A DNA stretch of 64,000 nt from Nostoc sp. ATCC 53789 (GTDB taxonomy: Bacteria; Cyanobacteriota; Cyanobacteriia; Cyanobacteriales; Nostocaceae), in NCBI RefSeq assembly GCF_009873495.1, contig NZ_CP046703.1, forward strand, positions 5,298,501 through 5,362,500, read 5' to 3'. Shown one piece after another: positions 8,452 through 17,439 of the stretch. Under the pieces are notes generated by a model. That model was not told the DNA's origin. It saw nothing but the letters and a program-made list of their open reading frames with translations, and ran no database searches. Both the position numbers and the translations under genes were made by a program. The stretch's first letter is position 1. Each line of letters starts with the position of its first letter.

Positions 8452-9374
8452 AGTTTGTGTGTTGCTGATTTTAACAAAGCTCTAGGCTGTTTCAAGTACG
8501 TGTGTAACACACTTACTTAAATTGTTGAGAAACTTTGATTAATATTCATTTTAATTTAATATACCTAATATTTTTTTACATCTTCTGCCAGAAGTATAAT
8601 TTTAGGTTAAGTATTTATATTTATTTTCTTTAGATAGAGGAAAATTTATACCTTATATTTCATACTTTTGATAGATAAAAATTATAGTTTTTCACCTTTT
8701 TTTATGCTTATCTAAATTAATTAAATAAACACTTAACGTGAATTTGACAAATTGACAGCAAAAATTAGGAGTTAGAAATTATATTCACCATGCCAAAAAT
8801 CCCACCCACAAGGGAATAAGATTTTTGATTTTTTTGGTAAATGTAAGCAACTACCCGACTTAAAAATTGACCTCGAAGTCAAGTAAAGTCTTAATTTTGG
8901 GGTGTAAAATTGACAAGTATTTATGAGTGTAGCTAAGTAGCTAACTGACAATACTATATGTTATTTTTACAACTTTAAAAGTGGGATTAACATTTGCTGA
9001 CTATAGATAAACCTTTATTAATTCTCCTTGACATCTGATGCACAGGTATAATTTGAAACTAGTAAAACGCTTACTTCTGACATTGAAGTTAAAAGCAGCT
9101 AGTAGTTCGCCAAGTGAACTTAGCGGGGTAAAGGGTAAAGGGGAAGGGGGAAAGGTTTCAAATCCCTTACCCCTTCCCCTTTACCCAGCCATCACGCGGC
9201 ATTTTTGGGTTGGCAGACTACTAGCACAGTTAACTCACCACGTTGAACTCAAGTTATATTAAGTAGTTATAATAACTGTTAAATATTGATGCAAAATCGG
9301 GTACTTTGTTGAATTTGCTTCGAAAAGTTTCAGATTATATTTTCAATCATTAATAAATTTCAGGAGCAAATCAG
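8452..9374. other. Long AT-rich spacer upstream of psaK and the glycosyltransferase
   Basis: No convincing gene. It separates two divergent genes and must hold both promoters. TTGACA (9028-9033) and TATAAT (9047-9052) are both present but only 13 bp apart, too close for a standard pair. A G/C-rich inverted repeat lies at 9133-9186. Confidence 0.6.
9133..9186. repeat. 17-bp inverted repeat (GGGTAAAGGGGAAGGGG arms)
   Basis: The left arm (9133-9149) is the exact reverse complement of the right arm (9170-9186), with a 20-nt spacer. It would form a strong hairpin in the psaK leader or spacer. This GGGGAAGGGG type is a common cyanobacterial interspersed repeat. Confidence 0.7.
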
Positions 9375-9635
9375 GTGTTTACTTCAACCTTACTCGCTGC
9401 TGCAACTACACCCCTGCAATGGAGTCCGACAGTTGGACTGATTATCATTATTGCTAATATCATTGCCATTGCCTTTGGGAAATCGACCATCAAATATCCC
9501 AATGCAGAGCCAGCACTACCCTCATCTAATCTTTTTGGTGGTTTTGGTTTACCAGCCCTTTTAGCAACCACTGCCTTTGGTCATATCTTAGGAGTGGGAG
9601 CTGTTTTAGGGCTGCATAACCTGGGAAGAATTTAG
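9375..9635 (+). CDS. psaK: Photosystem I reaction center subunit PsaK
   Basis: An 86-residue thylakoid protein with two transmembrane helices (about 18-38 and 58-80), a peripheral PSI subunit that helps bind antenna chlorophyll and couple light harvesting. The segment TPTVGL-like SPTVGLIIIIANIIAIAFGK and the end HILGVGAVLGLHNLGRI are characteristic. The start is GTG at 9375, with CAGGAG nine to fourteen bases upstream. It is monocistronic, closed by a strong terminator at 9686. Confidence 0.93.
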   Translation: MFTSTLLAAATTPLQWSPTVGLIIIIANIIAIAFGKSTIKYPNAEPALPSSNLFGGFGLPALLATTAFGHILGVGAVLGLHNLGRI

Positions 9636-9685
9636 GTTCTTGCCCAAGTTAGCCTTTATTTGATGATTCTTTTGTCTCCAGCATT

Positions 9686-9719
9686 GAGCCAGAGAGTGTT
9701 AATTCTCTGGCTCTTTTTT
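9686..9719 (+). terminator. Rho-independent terminator of psaK
   Basis: Stem GAGCCAGAGA (9686-9695) pairs with TCTCTGGCTC (9704-9713), followed by a T-run (9714-9719). Position and shape are textbook. Confidence 0.9.
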
Positions 9720-9770
9720 AGAGATAAATTGTCTAATATTCGCTGGATTGCTCTTAAATTCTAATCTGTA

Positions 9771-10511
9771 CTAACTCTTAACGAATGTCCACTCAAGTAC
9801 CTTGATGGGGGCTTCTTGTAGCGCTTGAGTTAGTTGGGCACTGCTCTCAAATTTTACCTGGGAAAGGTCGCAGGCTTCAACATTGACCGTGAATTTATCA
9901 TCTTGGAAGGGCCAGGGTTTGACAACAACCAAGTTATCACCGCGCTGCATGATGTCATAGCGCTCACCTTCAGGGCCCTTGCTAATTTCTAAAAACCGCT
10001 CATCGTCAGGTAGTTCTTGCTGGCATAAGATCAGAGAAAGGCGATCGCACCACTGCATAAACGCATAAGCTGCATCAACTTCCTCCTTTTTTATCCCCAG
10101 TTCCTTCCGCCAACGTTGCTGGTTTTGAAGTTGCTCATCCAAAAGTTTGTCTAGTTTGGAACCCTTACCCCGGCTTCCCTCATTTAGACGGCTGATGTGC
10201 ATGGAAATTAATAAAGCTACCCATCGTCCACGGTAAAGGGCATTCTTTGCCAAATCAGCCAATTTCTGTACCTCAGCATCTACATCGGCATTTGAGGACA
10301 GCATGAAGTCCTTTGGCGCACCGGCTTCAGTCAGAATATCTTCTTCCCACTCTTTCTCTAAATCATCGTGATGAGAAATTGCAGCGATGGTTTCATACAA
10401 TCTTACTGGCGCATCTTTACGTCGCCATTGCCCCGCCAGTTGAGCTGCTAACAAAGCATGGGCACGATGGTAAATGACTTCCCAACCATTTGGCGTAGCG
10501 TTGACAATCAC
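9771..10511 (-). CDS. DUF3891 family protein
   Basis: A 246-residue soluble protein resembling the DUF3891 family. It begins MIVNATPNGWEVIYHRAHALLAAQLAG-like and has His/Asp-rich helices (HRAHALL near residue 15, ISHHDD near 46, HISRLNEG near 106) that recall HD-domain metal sites, though function is unknown. The GTG start at 10511 has AGGAGA just upstream, which decides it. It stands alone; no partner is evident. Confidence 0.75.
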   Translation of the reverse strand: MIVNATPNGWEVIYHRAHALLAAQLAGQWRRKDAPVRLYETIAAISHHDDLEKEWEEDILTEAGAPKDFMLSSNADVDAEVQKLADLAKNALYRGRWVALLISMHISRLNEGSRGKGSKLDKLLDEQLQNQQRWRKELGIKKEEVDAAYAFMQWCDRLSLILCQQELPDDERFLEISKGPEGERYDIMQRGDNLVVVKPWPFQDDKFTVNVEACDLSQVKFESSAQLTQALQEAPIKVLEWTFVKS

Positions 10512-10769
10512 AAATTAATCTCCTGATTGTTAGTTTTGATTTTGAGTTGAATGTGAATTCAGAAACGTCGGGCTAGATATTGAAGAGGCGATCGCTCTGA
10601 CTTTTTCAGTGTGACTTATGATTTACACCCATTTTAATTTGAGTGCAATATAGTCCATCCTTCATAACGCAGAGATATGTAGCCAATACTCCCAACTTCT
10701 CTAAGAAATCGGGAGTATGGTTGTTCACTAACCTTCGGTCGAGGAAACAGGGAACAGTGAAGATTTTTG

Positions 10770-10956
10770 GTTAGATGCCCCCTTTTTTAGGGGCAAAAAC
10801 CTCTCAAAATCCTCCTTTCTAAGGAGAATTTTGGAGGATCTACTACATTTTGATTTTGTAGAGAGATGTGTGTACCCTGTAGCCTAAAAAAGGGGGGTTA
10901 GGGGAGATCAATAACTACCTAACATTACAGGTAAATACTTTTCAACAAACTTCTAA
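10770..10956. repeat. MITE-like repeat copy at the katB 3' end
   Basis: Contains the CCCCCTTTTTTAGGGG / CCTAAAAAAGGGGGG motifs of the MITE at 51.1 kb and ends with the terminal sequence TTAGAAGTTTGTTGAAAAGT (minus strand, from 10956), close to the MITE ends at 41.4 and 43.06 kb. Its other end is not clear. The TAG of katB (10953-10955) lies inside this terminus. Confidence 0.55.
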
Positions 10957-11645
10957 GAGTGGCTTTCTAGGGGATTAGCAACGTATTTGAATGTTGGCTC
11001 AGAATTCCAAGGGCCACGCTCATCTTTACCATTACCGTTGGTAGATAGGTTGTAGTAAAGAGCAACAGTTTCATCTGGCTTAATATTACCAAAGAATGGA
11101 TCTGTCAACTTACCCAGTGAATCTAGAGCTTTCATAAACATCTGGGTATGAGAAATTTCTCGTGTTAACAGATGGACTAAAGTTTCTTGGGTTCCTTTGT
11201 CAGTTGCCAACTTAATTAACTCTTCGTAAGTTTGACGAGCGCCGGCTTCTGCTGCAACGTTAGCCCTTAAATCACGGACTACATCTCCACCTTCATTCAA
11301 ATAACTTGCGGTCCAAGCATTACCCTGACTATCTAGAAAATGAGGCCCAATCCCGCGAACTGCAAAGAGAGTACTCTTATAAGCCTCTGTTTGATCCACA
11401 TTTTTGGTATGAGCCTCAATGAGTTTACCAACCATTTCTAAATGGCTGAATTCCTCGATTGCAATGTCTTGGAGCATATCTTTAATTCCAGCATTTTCAA
11501 CATGGAATGATTGCACCCAATATTGTAAAGCTGCACTAAGTTCTCCAGTAGCTCCGCCAAACTGCTCTAGAAGTAATTGAGCAAAACGAGGGTTTGGTTC
11601 ACTAACGTTAACTGCATGAATAGGCTCTTTTTTGTGAAAAAACAT
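10953..11645 (-). CDS. katB: Manganese catalase (KatB type)
   Basis: A 230-residue ferritin-like enzyme that dismutates hydrogen peroxide with a di-manganese centre in the cytosol. Metal ligands expected for the family can be placed: Glu35 (ATGELSAAL), Glu65 and His68 (EEFSHLEM), Glu133 (AAEAGAR) and His166 (REISHTQMF). Length matches the short cyanobacterial Mn catalases. The C-terminus PLESHS ends on a TAG that belongs to a MITE terminus, so the last residues may have been altered by insertion. No partner gene. Confidence 0.92.
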   Translation of the reverse strand: MFFHKKEPIHAVNVSEPNPRFAQLLLEQFGGATGELSAALQYWVQSFHVENAGIKDMLQDIAIEEFSHLEMVGKLIEAHTKNVDQTEAYKSTLFAVRGIGPHFLDSQGNAWTASYLNEGGDVVRDLRANVAAEAGARQTYEELIKLATDKGTQETLVHLLTREISHTQMFMKALDSLGKLTDPFFGNIKPDETVALYYNLSTNGNGKDERGPWNSEPTFKYVANPLESHS

Positions 11646-11810
11646 AGATTTACACTTCCAAAAGTTATGATGTTACAGAAGGGATTGAATGGTCTTTTAG
11701 GATTGTTCTACAGAGAGCTAGTTTGATGTTTCATAGCTTCTCAACCTGGGAAACTATAAGACCAATAAAATACAGCGATCGTGTGAGTGTTGATAACTAC
11801 CAATCAGCGA

Positions 11811-12089
11811 TTAGGCATTGCTGCTTCTTCTGATTAATCCCCATAGATAAATGGCAACAATTGCGCCAAGCACAGCCACCAAAATACCAGGAAGAGTTAA
11901 ACCAGCGCCAGCCGCAGTAATTTGCAGAGTTCCTGTTCGCAATAGAGTAAACAGACTTCCACCGACGAAAGCACCAATGATACCTAAAATCATTGTGGAG
12001 AGAATTCCACCACCTTGATAGCCAGGATAAATAGCTTTAGCAATCGCACCTGCCAAAAGTCCTAAAACTACCCAAGCAATAATACTCAT
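11811..12089 (-). CDS. GlsB/YeaQ/YmgE family membrane protein
   Basis: A 92-residue membrane protein with three hydrophobic segments and the family signature near the N-terminus (IIAWVVLGLLAGAIAKAIYP), then GGILSTMILGIIGAFVGG. Members of this transglycosylase-associated family are small stress-linked inner-membrane proteins of unknown mechanism. It lies behind katB's promoter region on the same strand but 165 bp away, so it is probably separately expressed. It is intact, with the usual length. Confidence 0.85.
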   Translation of the reverse strand: MSIIAWVVLGLLAGAIAKAIYPGYQGGGILSTMILGIIGAFVGGSLFTLLRTGTLQITAAGAGLTLPGILVAVLGAIVAIYLWGLIRRSSNA

Positions 12090-12530
12090 AACTGCCTCAA
12101 CAATCTCACTTGTATCTAAGTTATCAACTCTGATTCAGAATTCTTTCTATCAGATGGGATAAATGCTAAATCCAAAAGTTAGACAAAATAGTTTACATAT
12201 AAATTAGATGGGAATTGCAATTTGGCGTTTATAGCATGAAAATGCTCAACGATTTTTTGGCAGCCAAATAAATAATAAATTATTAAATCTCTAATATTCT
12301 TCTATTAAGCTTTACTAGTTAAATAACCAGGTTGCTAAAAATAACATATTTTTCGATTAATTAGAAAAATCTGCAATCTAAATTTTGATATATCTATCTG
12401 AAGATATAATTGCATAATCTAACTTTTTAGAGATGTATAAAAAGTGTTTGTCTATCAAGTTGTTAAATTAATTTTTAATAAATTTAATTTTGTACATTTT
12501 TATTTAAAAATTAAATGTGATAGTGAAAAA
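12090..12530. other. AT-rich spacer
   Basis: Very A/T-rich sequence between the GlsB-like gene and the hemN terminator. I see no gene, tRNA or clear repeat in it; it should contain the promoter of the 11811-12089 gene. Confidence 0.5.
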
Positions 12531-12567
12531 TTAGATCCCCAATTTATTTAATAAATCGGGGATCTAA
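12531..12567 (-). terminator. Terminator-like palindrome downstream of hemN
   Basis: TTAGATCCCC (12531-12540) pairs with GGGGATCTAA (12558-12567), with an inner ATTTATT/AATAAAT stem. It lies 36 bp past the hemN stop. The GATCCCC...GGGGATC type recurs at 38210-38242. Confidence 0.65.
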
Positions 12568-12602
12568 AGGCTGCAAAATTTCACCAATGATTTACGGCTG
12601 TT

Positions 12603-13985
12603 TTAAATAGCACGAGAGAATTTTGTCTCTCGCATTTTGGTGTGAGTATCAAATATAACAGCAATATTTCTGACTAGTAATCGACCGATGTCTGTAATCT
12701 GGATCTGATTTTTTGATAAAGTGACCAGACCATCAGCTTCTAGTGGTTTTAATGCCTCTAGCTCCTCAGAGAAATATCCATCAAAGTTGATTTGATATTT
12801 GTTTTCAATATCTTGCTTGTGTAACTGAAAGTGAGACATAATACCCATGATTACATCCCTTCTGATAATATCATTTTGACTAAGCTTGACACCTTTACTA
12901 ACAGGTAAATTACCTGATGCAATTGTCTGATAGTAATCTTTTAATTCCTTGTGATTTTGAGCATAAGCATCTTCTAGCATACTGATAGATGTAGAACCAA
13001 AGCCAAATAATTCTGTCTCTGCGTGGGTAGTGTAGCCCTGAAAATTGCGCTTGAGAGTGCCATTGCGTTGAGCGATCGCTAGTTCGTCATTAGTTTTCGC
13101 AAAATGATCCATCCCAATAAATAAATATTGGTTACTCGTCAACTCTTCAATAGTCATTTTCAGAATATCTAACTTTTCTTCGGCTGCTGGTAGCGCTTCT
13201 TGAGGAATATTTTTTTGCGTCGGTTTGAGCCAGGGAACATAGGCAAAGTTAAAGACAACAATTCGGTCAGGATCTAACTCAATTGTCTTTTTCACAGTTT
13301 CTTGAAATGTCTCGCGGGTTTGATAGGGTAAACCATAAATTAGGTCTACATTCACACTCTCAAACTTAGCTTCTTTCACCCAACTCATCACATCAAAGAG
13401 CATTTCTTCTGGCTGAACACGATTTACAGCTACTTGAACTTGGCTATTAAAATCCTGAATGCCGAAACTAATGCGGTTAAACCCAATCTCTCTCAGAAAG
13501 AAAATGTAGTTTTTATCGATATAGCGGGGATTAATCTCAATTGAGATTTCTGCTTGTGGATCGATGTTGAAATAGCGATTGATGTTTTTCCATAAAAATT
13601 CTACTTGGTGATGATCCAAGTAATTAGGAGTACCGCCTCCCCAATGGATTTGCAGCACTTTTCTGTCTGGATCGATTAAAGCTGCGGTGTTTTTGATGTC
13701 TTGAACCAAAGACTCCACATAAGGTTTAGCAATATTCTTGTTGTTGGAAATTACTGTGTTACAGCCGCAGAAGTAGCAAGCACTTTGGCAAAAGGGGATG
13801 TGGAAATATAAACTCATAGGAGTTTGGCGTTGATTAGATGCTGCGATCGCGGCCTTAAAATCAGTTTCAGTGAATGTTTCGCTTAACTCTGTAGCGGGCG
13901 GGTAACTAGTGTATCTAGGTGCGCGAGTATCGTATTTTTGAATCAGATCCAGATCGAACTTAACACCAGGTAATAAAAAAACCAT
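12603..13985 (-). CDS. hemN: Oxygen-independent coproporphyrinogen III oxidase (HemN)
   Basis: A 460-residue radical SAM enzyme that decarboxylates coproporphyrinogen III to protoporphyrinogen IX without oxygen. The iron-sulfur motif is C66-x3-C70-x2-C73 (PFCQSACYFCGC), with the SAM-binding GGGTPNYL segment following and the HemN C-terminal domain at about 350-440. ATG 13985 (MVFLLPGVKF) is chosen: the longer frame to 14075 is translated heptamer repeat (TGACCAA copies). It follows the heme oxygenase gene by 92 bp on the same strand; in cyanobacteria this pair belongs to a low-oxygen tetrapyrrole cluster. Confidence 0.93.
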   Translation of the reverse strand: MVFLLPGVKFDLDLIQKYDTRAPRYTSYPPATELSETFTETDFKAAIAASNQRQTPMSLYFHIPFCQSACYFCGCNTVISNNKNIAKPYVESLVQDIKNTAALIDPDRKVLQIHWGGGTPNYLDHHQVEFLWKNINRYFNIDPQAEISIEINPRYIDKNYIFFLREIGFNRISFGIQDFNSQVQVAVNRVQPEEMLFDVMSWVKEAKFESVNVDLIYGLPYQTRETFQETVKKTIELDPDRIVVFNFAYVPWLKPTQKNIPQEALPAAEEKLDILKMTIEELTSNQYLFIGMDHFAKTNDELAIAQRNGTLKRNFQGYTTHAETELFGFGSTSISMLEDAYAQNHKELKDYYQTIASGNLPVSKGVKLSQNDIIRRDVIMGIMSHFQLHKQDIENKYQINFDGYFSEELEALKPLEADGLVTLSKNQIQITDIGRLLVRNIAVIFDTHTKMRETKFSRAI

Positions 13986-14044
13986 TGAGTTGCTTTCCAA
14001 TGAATGTGTGAAGCGAAGGGGAATAGGGAGTAGAGGAGCAAGAA

Positions 14045-14075
14045 CTATTGACCAATGACCAATGACCAATGACAA
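14045..14075. repeat. Heptameric tandem repeat (TGACCAA type)
   Basis: Four nearly perfect 7-bp copies in the hemN/heme oxygenase spacer. Read on the minus strand they give a spurious N-terminal extension to hemN. Confidence 0.8.
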
Positions 14076-14077
14076 AC

Positions 14078-14794
14078 TTAATTAGCCGCACCTATTTCAG
14101 TGCTACCTGAATTCTGGGAACGAGTTAGACTATTAAACAGGACTTCGCCGAGTGCTTTAATTAGATTTCCCTCTAACTCTTGAGCCATCTGCAAATTAAA
14201 TCCAAAGGCATTATTAGCTTCTGCAACAATCCGTTCTGCTGTTGCATCATCAATAGGTAGCGCGTTTAATACTTGACGATACTTATCCTTAAATGCCTTT
14301 TTATCAGGAATTTGCTCAAAATTGTAAAAGGACGTGCCTTCATAGCCAGAAAGCTTCAGGGCTGACTGAGCAACTTTTTGTAGCATTTGACCCCCAGAAA
14401 GATCGCCCATGTAGCGAGTGTAAGCATGACCTAGCAATAAAGTCGGTTCACTAGCAGAAATTTCCCGAATGCGGTCAATATACTTTTGAGCAGCAGGTGA
14501 GGGTGTAATTTGCTCTCGCCAATTATCCCCATAATAGAACACCATGTCTTTTTCGAGCGAGGATTGGCGATTAAGTTCAGGAAAGTAAACCGCACTAATT
14601 ACAGGATGCTTTACATGGCTATCTAACGCCGCTTCTAATTGGCTGTAGACGTAATACAAGTTACTTAAGAACTTGGCAAAGCAGTCTCTATCCACCACTC
14701 CTTGTAGAAAACATTTCATGAATCCAACATTTTCTGCTGATGTGTGGGCTTGTTGAGTTCCAGAACGCAGTTTGATGGCGAGATTGCTACTCAT
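14078..14794 (-). CDS. ho2: Heme oxygenase (second cyanobacterial type, Ho2-like)
   Basis: A 238-residue biliverdin-forming heme oxygenase that opens heme to biliverdin IXa, carbon monoxide and iron, for phycobilin and phytochrome chromophores. The proximal haem ligand is His17 (RSGTQQAHTSAEN) and the distal-helix motif YMGDLSGGQMLQ is present. The start at 14794 has AAGGAAG directly upstream; TTG 14821 is less likely. It is cotranscribed with hemN. I infer the Ho2 isoform because Ho2 pairs with hemN and is induced at low oxygen in other cyanobacteria. Confidence 0.88.
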   Translation of the reverse strand: MSSNLAIKLRSGTQQAHTSAENVGFMKCFLQGVVDRDCFAKFLSNLYYVYSQLEAALDSHVKHPVISAVYFPELNRQSSLEKDMVFYYGDNWREQITPSPAAQKYIDRIREISASEPTLLLGHAYTRYMGDLSGGQMLQKVAQSALKLSGYEGTSFYNFEQIPDKKAFKDKYRQVLNALPIDDATAERIVAEANNAFGFNLQMAQELEGNLIKALGEVLFNSLTRSQNSGSTEIGAAN

Positions 14795-14821
14795 TGTTGC
14801 TTCCTTCATTTTCAAGCGCAA

Positions 14822-15070
14822 GGTTTCTGGACAGCCACCGACTTAGAATGCCTGCCAATTCTAGCTACAAGATTGTTATTCTAGGTTTAGAGAGGATCTG
14901 CATCAGTCTATCCAGCAAGTACCACTGCCGATGTAAATCCAGGTATTTTTATTTCTCCTAAGATTATTTAACTATTAATTCATATATAACTATGAAAGAT
15001 ATTAGTATTTATTTATGTTTTTCTGATACTCATGTTCAGGCATATTTCAGTTGAGTAGTAACAAAACTGA
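14822..15070. other. Spacer upstream of the heme oxygenase gene
   Basis: Probable promoter region of the ho2-hemN pair. AT-rich; no binding site can be named with confidence. Confidence 0.4.
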
Positions 15071-15229
15071 TTTTGCAATAGGCATTTTAACTCTGCTGAA
15101 ACGATCGCATTCTTTAATACCAAAGTCATTGAAGAGACGAATAACACAGCTGCACGAGCATTTTCCCTGATTTTGGATACAAATCATCCAGAGTTTTTGC
15201 AACTATTTAGAGCAATGTTGCAATCTTAA
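15071..15229 (+). pseudogene. Fragment resembling AcsF (Mg-protoporphyrin ester cyclase)
   Basis: An open stretch of 52 codons between stops reads KVIEETNNTAARAFSLILD followed by TNHPEFLQL. From memory of the family this resembles the AcsF/ChlA segment VI-x-x-TN-x-TA-x-R-x-F-x-x-x-LD-x-x-x-PEF. No other part of the protein is found nearby, so it would be a relic. The neighbouring ho2-hemN pair is known elsewhere to lie beside acsF2 (chlAII), which makes the match more believable, although here the fragment is on the opposite strand. Confidence 0.5.
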
Positions 15230-15587
15230 TTTGAGAATAACAGAGATTAATAAGAGCGATGCCACGGCGGCAAGCTATGCTCATCAATTGTAAAATTATG
15301 CCAAAAATTACCCTTGATAGCCTCCATTGTTGGGTATCTATTGCAGACTTATCTAATCAAACCCGTTGATGCTGAATCATTGAGAGGGACAGTTCATTAA
15401 CTGGTAACTGTATACATCAACTGAATTTACAAGTCTACTTTGGAAATCTCTTCACTCGAATTTTATAACTGTTACACAATTTACCTGATTTTTACGAAAA
15501 ACATTTGAAACGGGAACTTGAGCTTGCAGAATATTTATTATTAAAAATTCTGATTAATTTATTACAATCAATAAAACTGTAAGCCTT

Positions 15588-15931
15588 GAAGCATTGGCTA
15601 CTAGTTTACCCATACCAATATTATTTGAAAGTAGAAGAAAGAAAATCCAACGATTTTTATCTTTAACTTATATAAATGTTGAAGAGATTGGGTTCCCAAT
15701 TATTAAAAGCTGGCTAGAAATATATTTTCTGGCCAAAAAATTAAACGTATAGGTGTTCAAAAATATGTCAGTCGAATTAAAGAATCTAAGCGGATTGTTC
15801 GACGACATAGTAGTTTTTATATTGGTCTTTATGACTACAATTGGGTCAATTTCATGGAAAATTCTTATGAGTTAGTCACTGAATTATTGAGATTAAGTCC
15901 TAATAAGCGTAAGTCTTACCAGCAAGGATAG
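15588..15931 (+). pseudogene. IS4-type transposase remnant with internal deletion and frameshift
   Basis: Two pieces of one transposase type abut near 15733 in different frames. The N-terminal piece reads LFESRRRKIQRFLSL and FPIIKSWLE. The C-terminal piece reads GVQKYVSRIKESKRIVRRHS then FMENSYELVTELLRLSPNKR, ending at TAG 15929-15931. The catalytic middle is gone. AGGGCTA...TAGCCCT just downstream (15932-15974) may be the right end of the old element. Confidence 0.65.
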
Positions 15932-15986
15932 AGGGCTATAAAGCTTATTATATATGCATCCTAGCCCTTTTTGTAGCTCCGCGAGG

Positions 15987-16367
15987 TCAGAAGCCCACCG
16001 GTTTAATAGCCTTGATGGTGCTAGTAACAATATCAATAACTTTAGCTATTTCTGATAAAAAATCTCCAAACTTCTCAATCTTTTTAGCAGCTTCTTGTAG
16101 GCTATTTGTGGCCTTCAGAATTTGTAAGTAAGAACTATTAACATCGTTATTGAGTATAGAACCTAGTTTTACCCCATCGATCAAACCCTGTAGTTCGCTT
16201 GCTTTGGTTTCCAACTTGCCCCATTCATCTTTTGCCTGTATAAATTGTCTGCTAGTAATTCTCTCATCGTCCTTAGCTTTGCCAGCCTCTTCACTGAGAA
16301 ATTTAATTGTATTAGTTAGTTGATCATGAATCTCTTTTAAATGATCTATATTTAGTTCAGTAGTCAT
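15987..16367 (-). CDS. Unknown helical protein, partner of the lipoprotein gene
   Basis: I do not recognise a family. The 126-residue protein is predicted by eye to be all helical: charged heptad-like helices at about 5-75 (HLKEIHDQLTNTIKFLSEEA), then an amphipathic to hydrophobic helix near the end (FLSEIAKVIDIVTSTIKAIK). There is no signal peptide. AGAGGA lies four bases before ATG 16367, a strong ribosome site. It follows the lipoprotein gene by 40 bp on the same strand, so they are probably one operon. Confidence 0.6.
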   Translation of the reverse strand: MTTELNIDHLKEIHDQLTNTIKFLSEEAGKAKDDERITSRQFIQAKDEWGKLETKASELQGLIDGVKLGSILNNDVNSSYLQILKATNSLQEAAKKIEKFGDFLSEIAKVIDIVTSTIKAIKPVGF

Positions 16368-16407
16368 AAGTCCTCTTTCTTTTATTTACAAACGGTTGAC
16401 TTAATAA

Positions 16408-17439
16408 TTAATCTTGAATCTCATTAAATAGAGGAGTAACTTTGTCAATGTATTCCTTGGTTACTTTCTTGGCTTGCTTTAACTCTGATGTGGTAATTTC
16501 TTGATTCCAAACATCATATTCTTTCTCGGTATTTTGAAAACTTAGGCTTTCCTTTTTAGAGCGATATTTATTGCATTTTTGAATTTGGTCTGATGAGAGT
16601 TCTTCCCGATCTTTATTGAAAATACGCTTCAATTTGCGGTGAAATTCTGCGGTAGAACGAATAGCAGCTACGTAGGCTGAACCCTGTTTTTTACGTTCAA
16701 TTACCTTTGTAATTTCTGCTCGTTCTTCTGCCTCTAATAAAGTCTGTTGTGCCTGAAGTGTGCTAAAATCTTGTAGATTATCTTCTAGGTTTGATAATTT
16801 TAGTAATCTTATATTGACCTCACTTATGTAGAAACCATAATTTTCATGAATCTGCGTAATTTCTTCATTGAGCAAAGACTTTACATAAGATGACTCAATG
16901 AAATCGGACAGTTCAGTAGAATATTTCTGAATATCTTGATCTGTGCAAACAATAGCAACTTTCAAGTTATCTCGCCGAAAATCCGTAACTAGAAGATTAG
17001 TAATAAAGTCAGCAATTTTAACCCCTGCTGTGCGAGCATTTTCATCAATATCAAGCTTTCCTAAACCGTCTGAAATTTTATTTAACTGAGGAGTAAAGCC
17101 GTTATCATTTTCAGTGGCTAAATTTCCAACTGCCGCAACATAGTTGACTAAAACGCTGCCAGCTATTTCAGTATTTTGTGAATTCGGAAGGTAAATTTCG
17201 TCGCATTTATCCAAACGATCTTTGCTATTTATTCTACTTTGCTGTGTTCCCAAAGCTTCCCAAGTTGCGGATCGGGCACAGGAAGCATAAATATCAGCCG
17301 ATATTGTTTCGTTGGCAATTGCTAAAGATTGGGATAAATCACCAAATGATTTAGCTGCTGACAAGTCTTCTTTTTGGCAACTGCCAAGGATAAAGGAAAA
17401 GGGAATTAAAGCAAGTAAAACTTTAACTTTAGGTCTCAT
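16408..17439 (-). CDS. Unknown lipoprotein
   Basis: A 343-residue protein with a lipoprotein signal: Lys-rich start, hydrophobic core LLALIPFSFI and lipobox LGSC at about 18-21, so it is likely anchored on the periplasmic side. The mature part is rich in charged helices with a long coiled-coil-like stretch at about 205-260 (NLEDNLQDFSTLQAQQTLLE) and a Lys-rich C-terminal third. Four further cysteines occur (SCARSAT, KCDEIY, VCTDQD, KCNKYR), which could form two disulfides. No family recognised. First gene of a two-gene unit with 15987-16367. Confidence 0.65.
   Translation of the reverse strand: MRPKVKVLLALIPFSFILGSCQKEDLSAAKSFGDLSQSLAIANETISADIYASCARSATWEALGTQQSRINSKDRLDKCDEIYLPNSQNTEIAGSVLVNYVAAVGNLATENDNGFTPQLNKISDGLGKLDIDENARTAGVKIADFITNLLVTDFRRDNLKVAIVCTDQDIQKYSTELSDFIESSYVKSLLNEEITQIHENYGFYISEVNIRLLKLSNLEDNLQDFSTLQAQQTLLEAEERAEITKVIERKKQGSAYVAAIRSTAEFHRKLKRIFNKDREELSSDQIQKCNKYRSKKESLSFQNTEKEYDVWNQEITTSELKQAKKVTKEYIDKVTPLFNEIQD

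Noticed and set aside
9028-9052. TTGACA and TATAAT upstream of psaK as a promoter
   Set aside because: The spacer is only 13 bp, too short for a normal sigma-70 promoter.
13986-14075. 30-residue N-terminal extension of HemN
   Set aside because: Encoded by heptamer repeats; the family start MVFLLPGVKF is at 13985.
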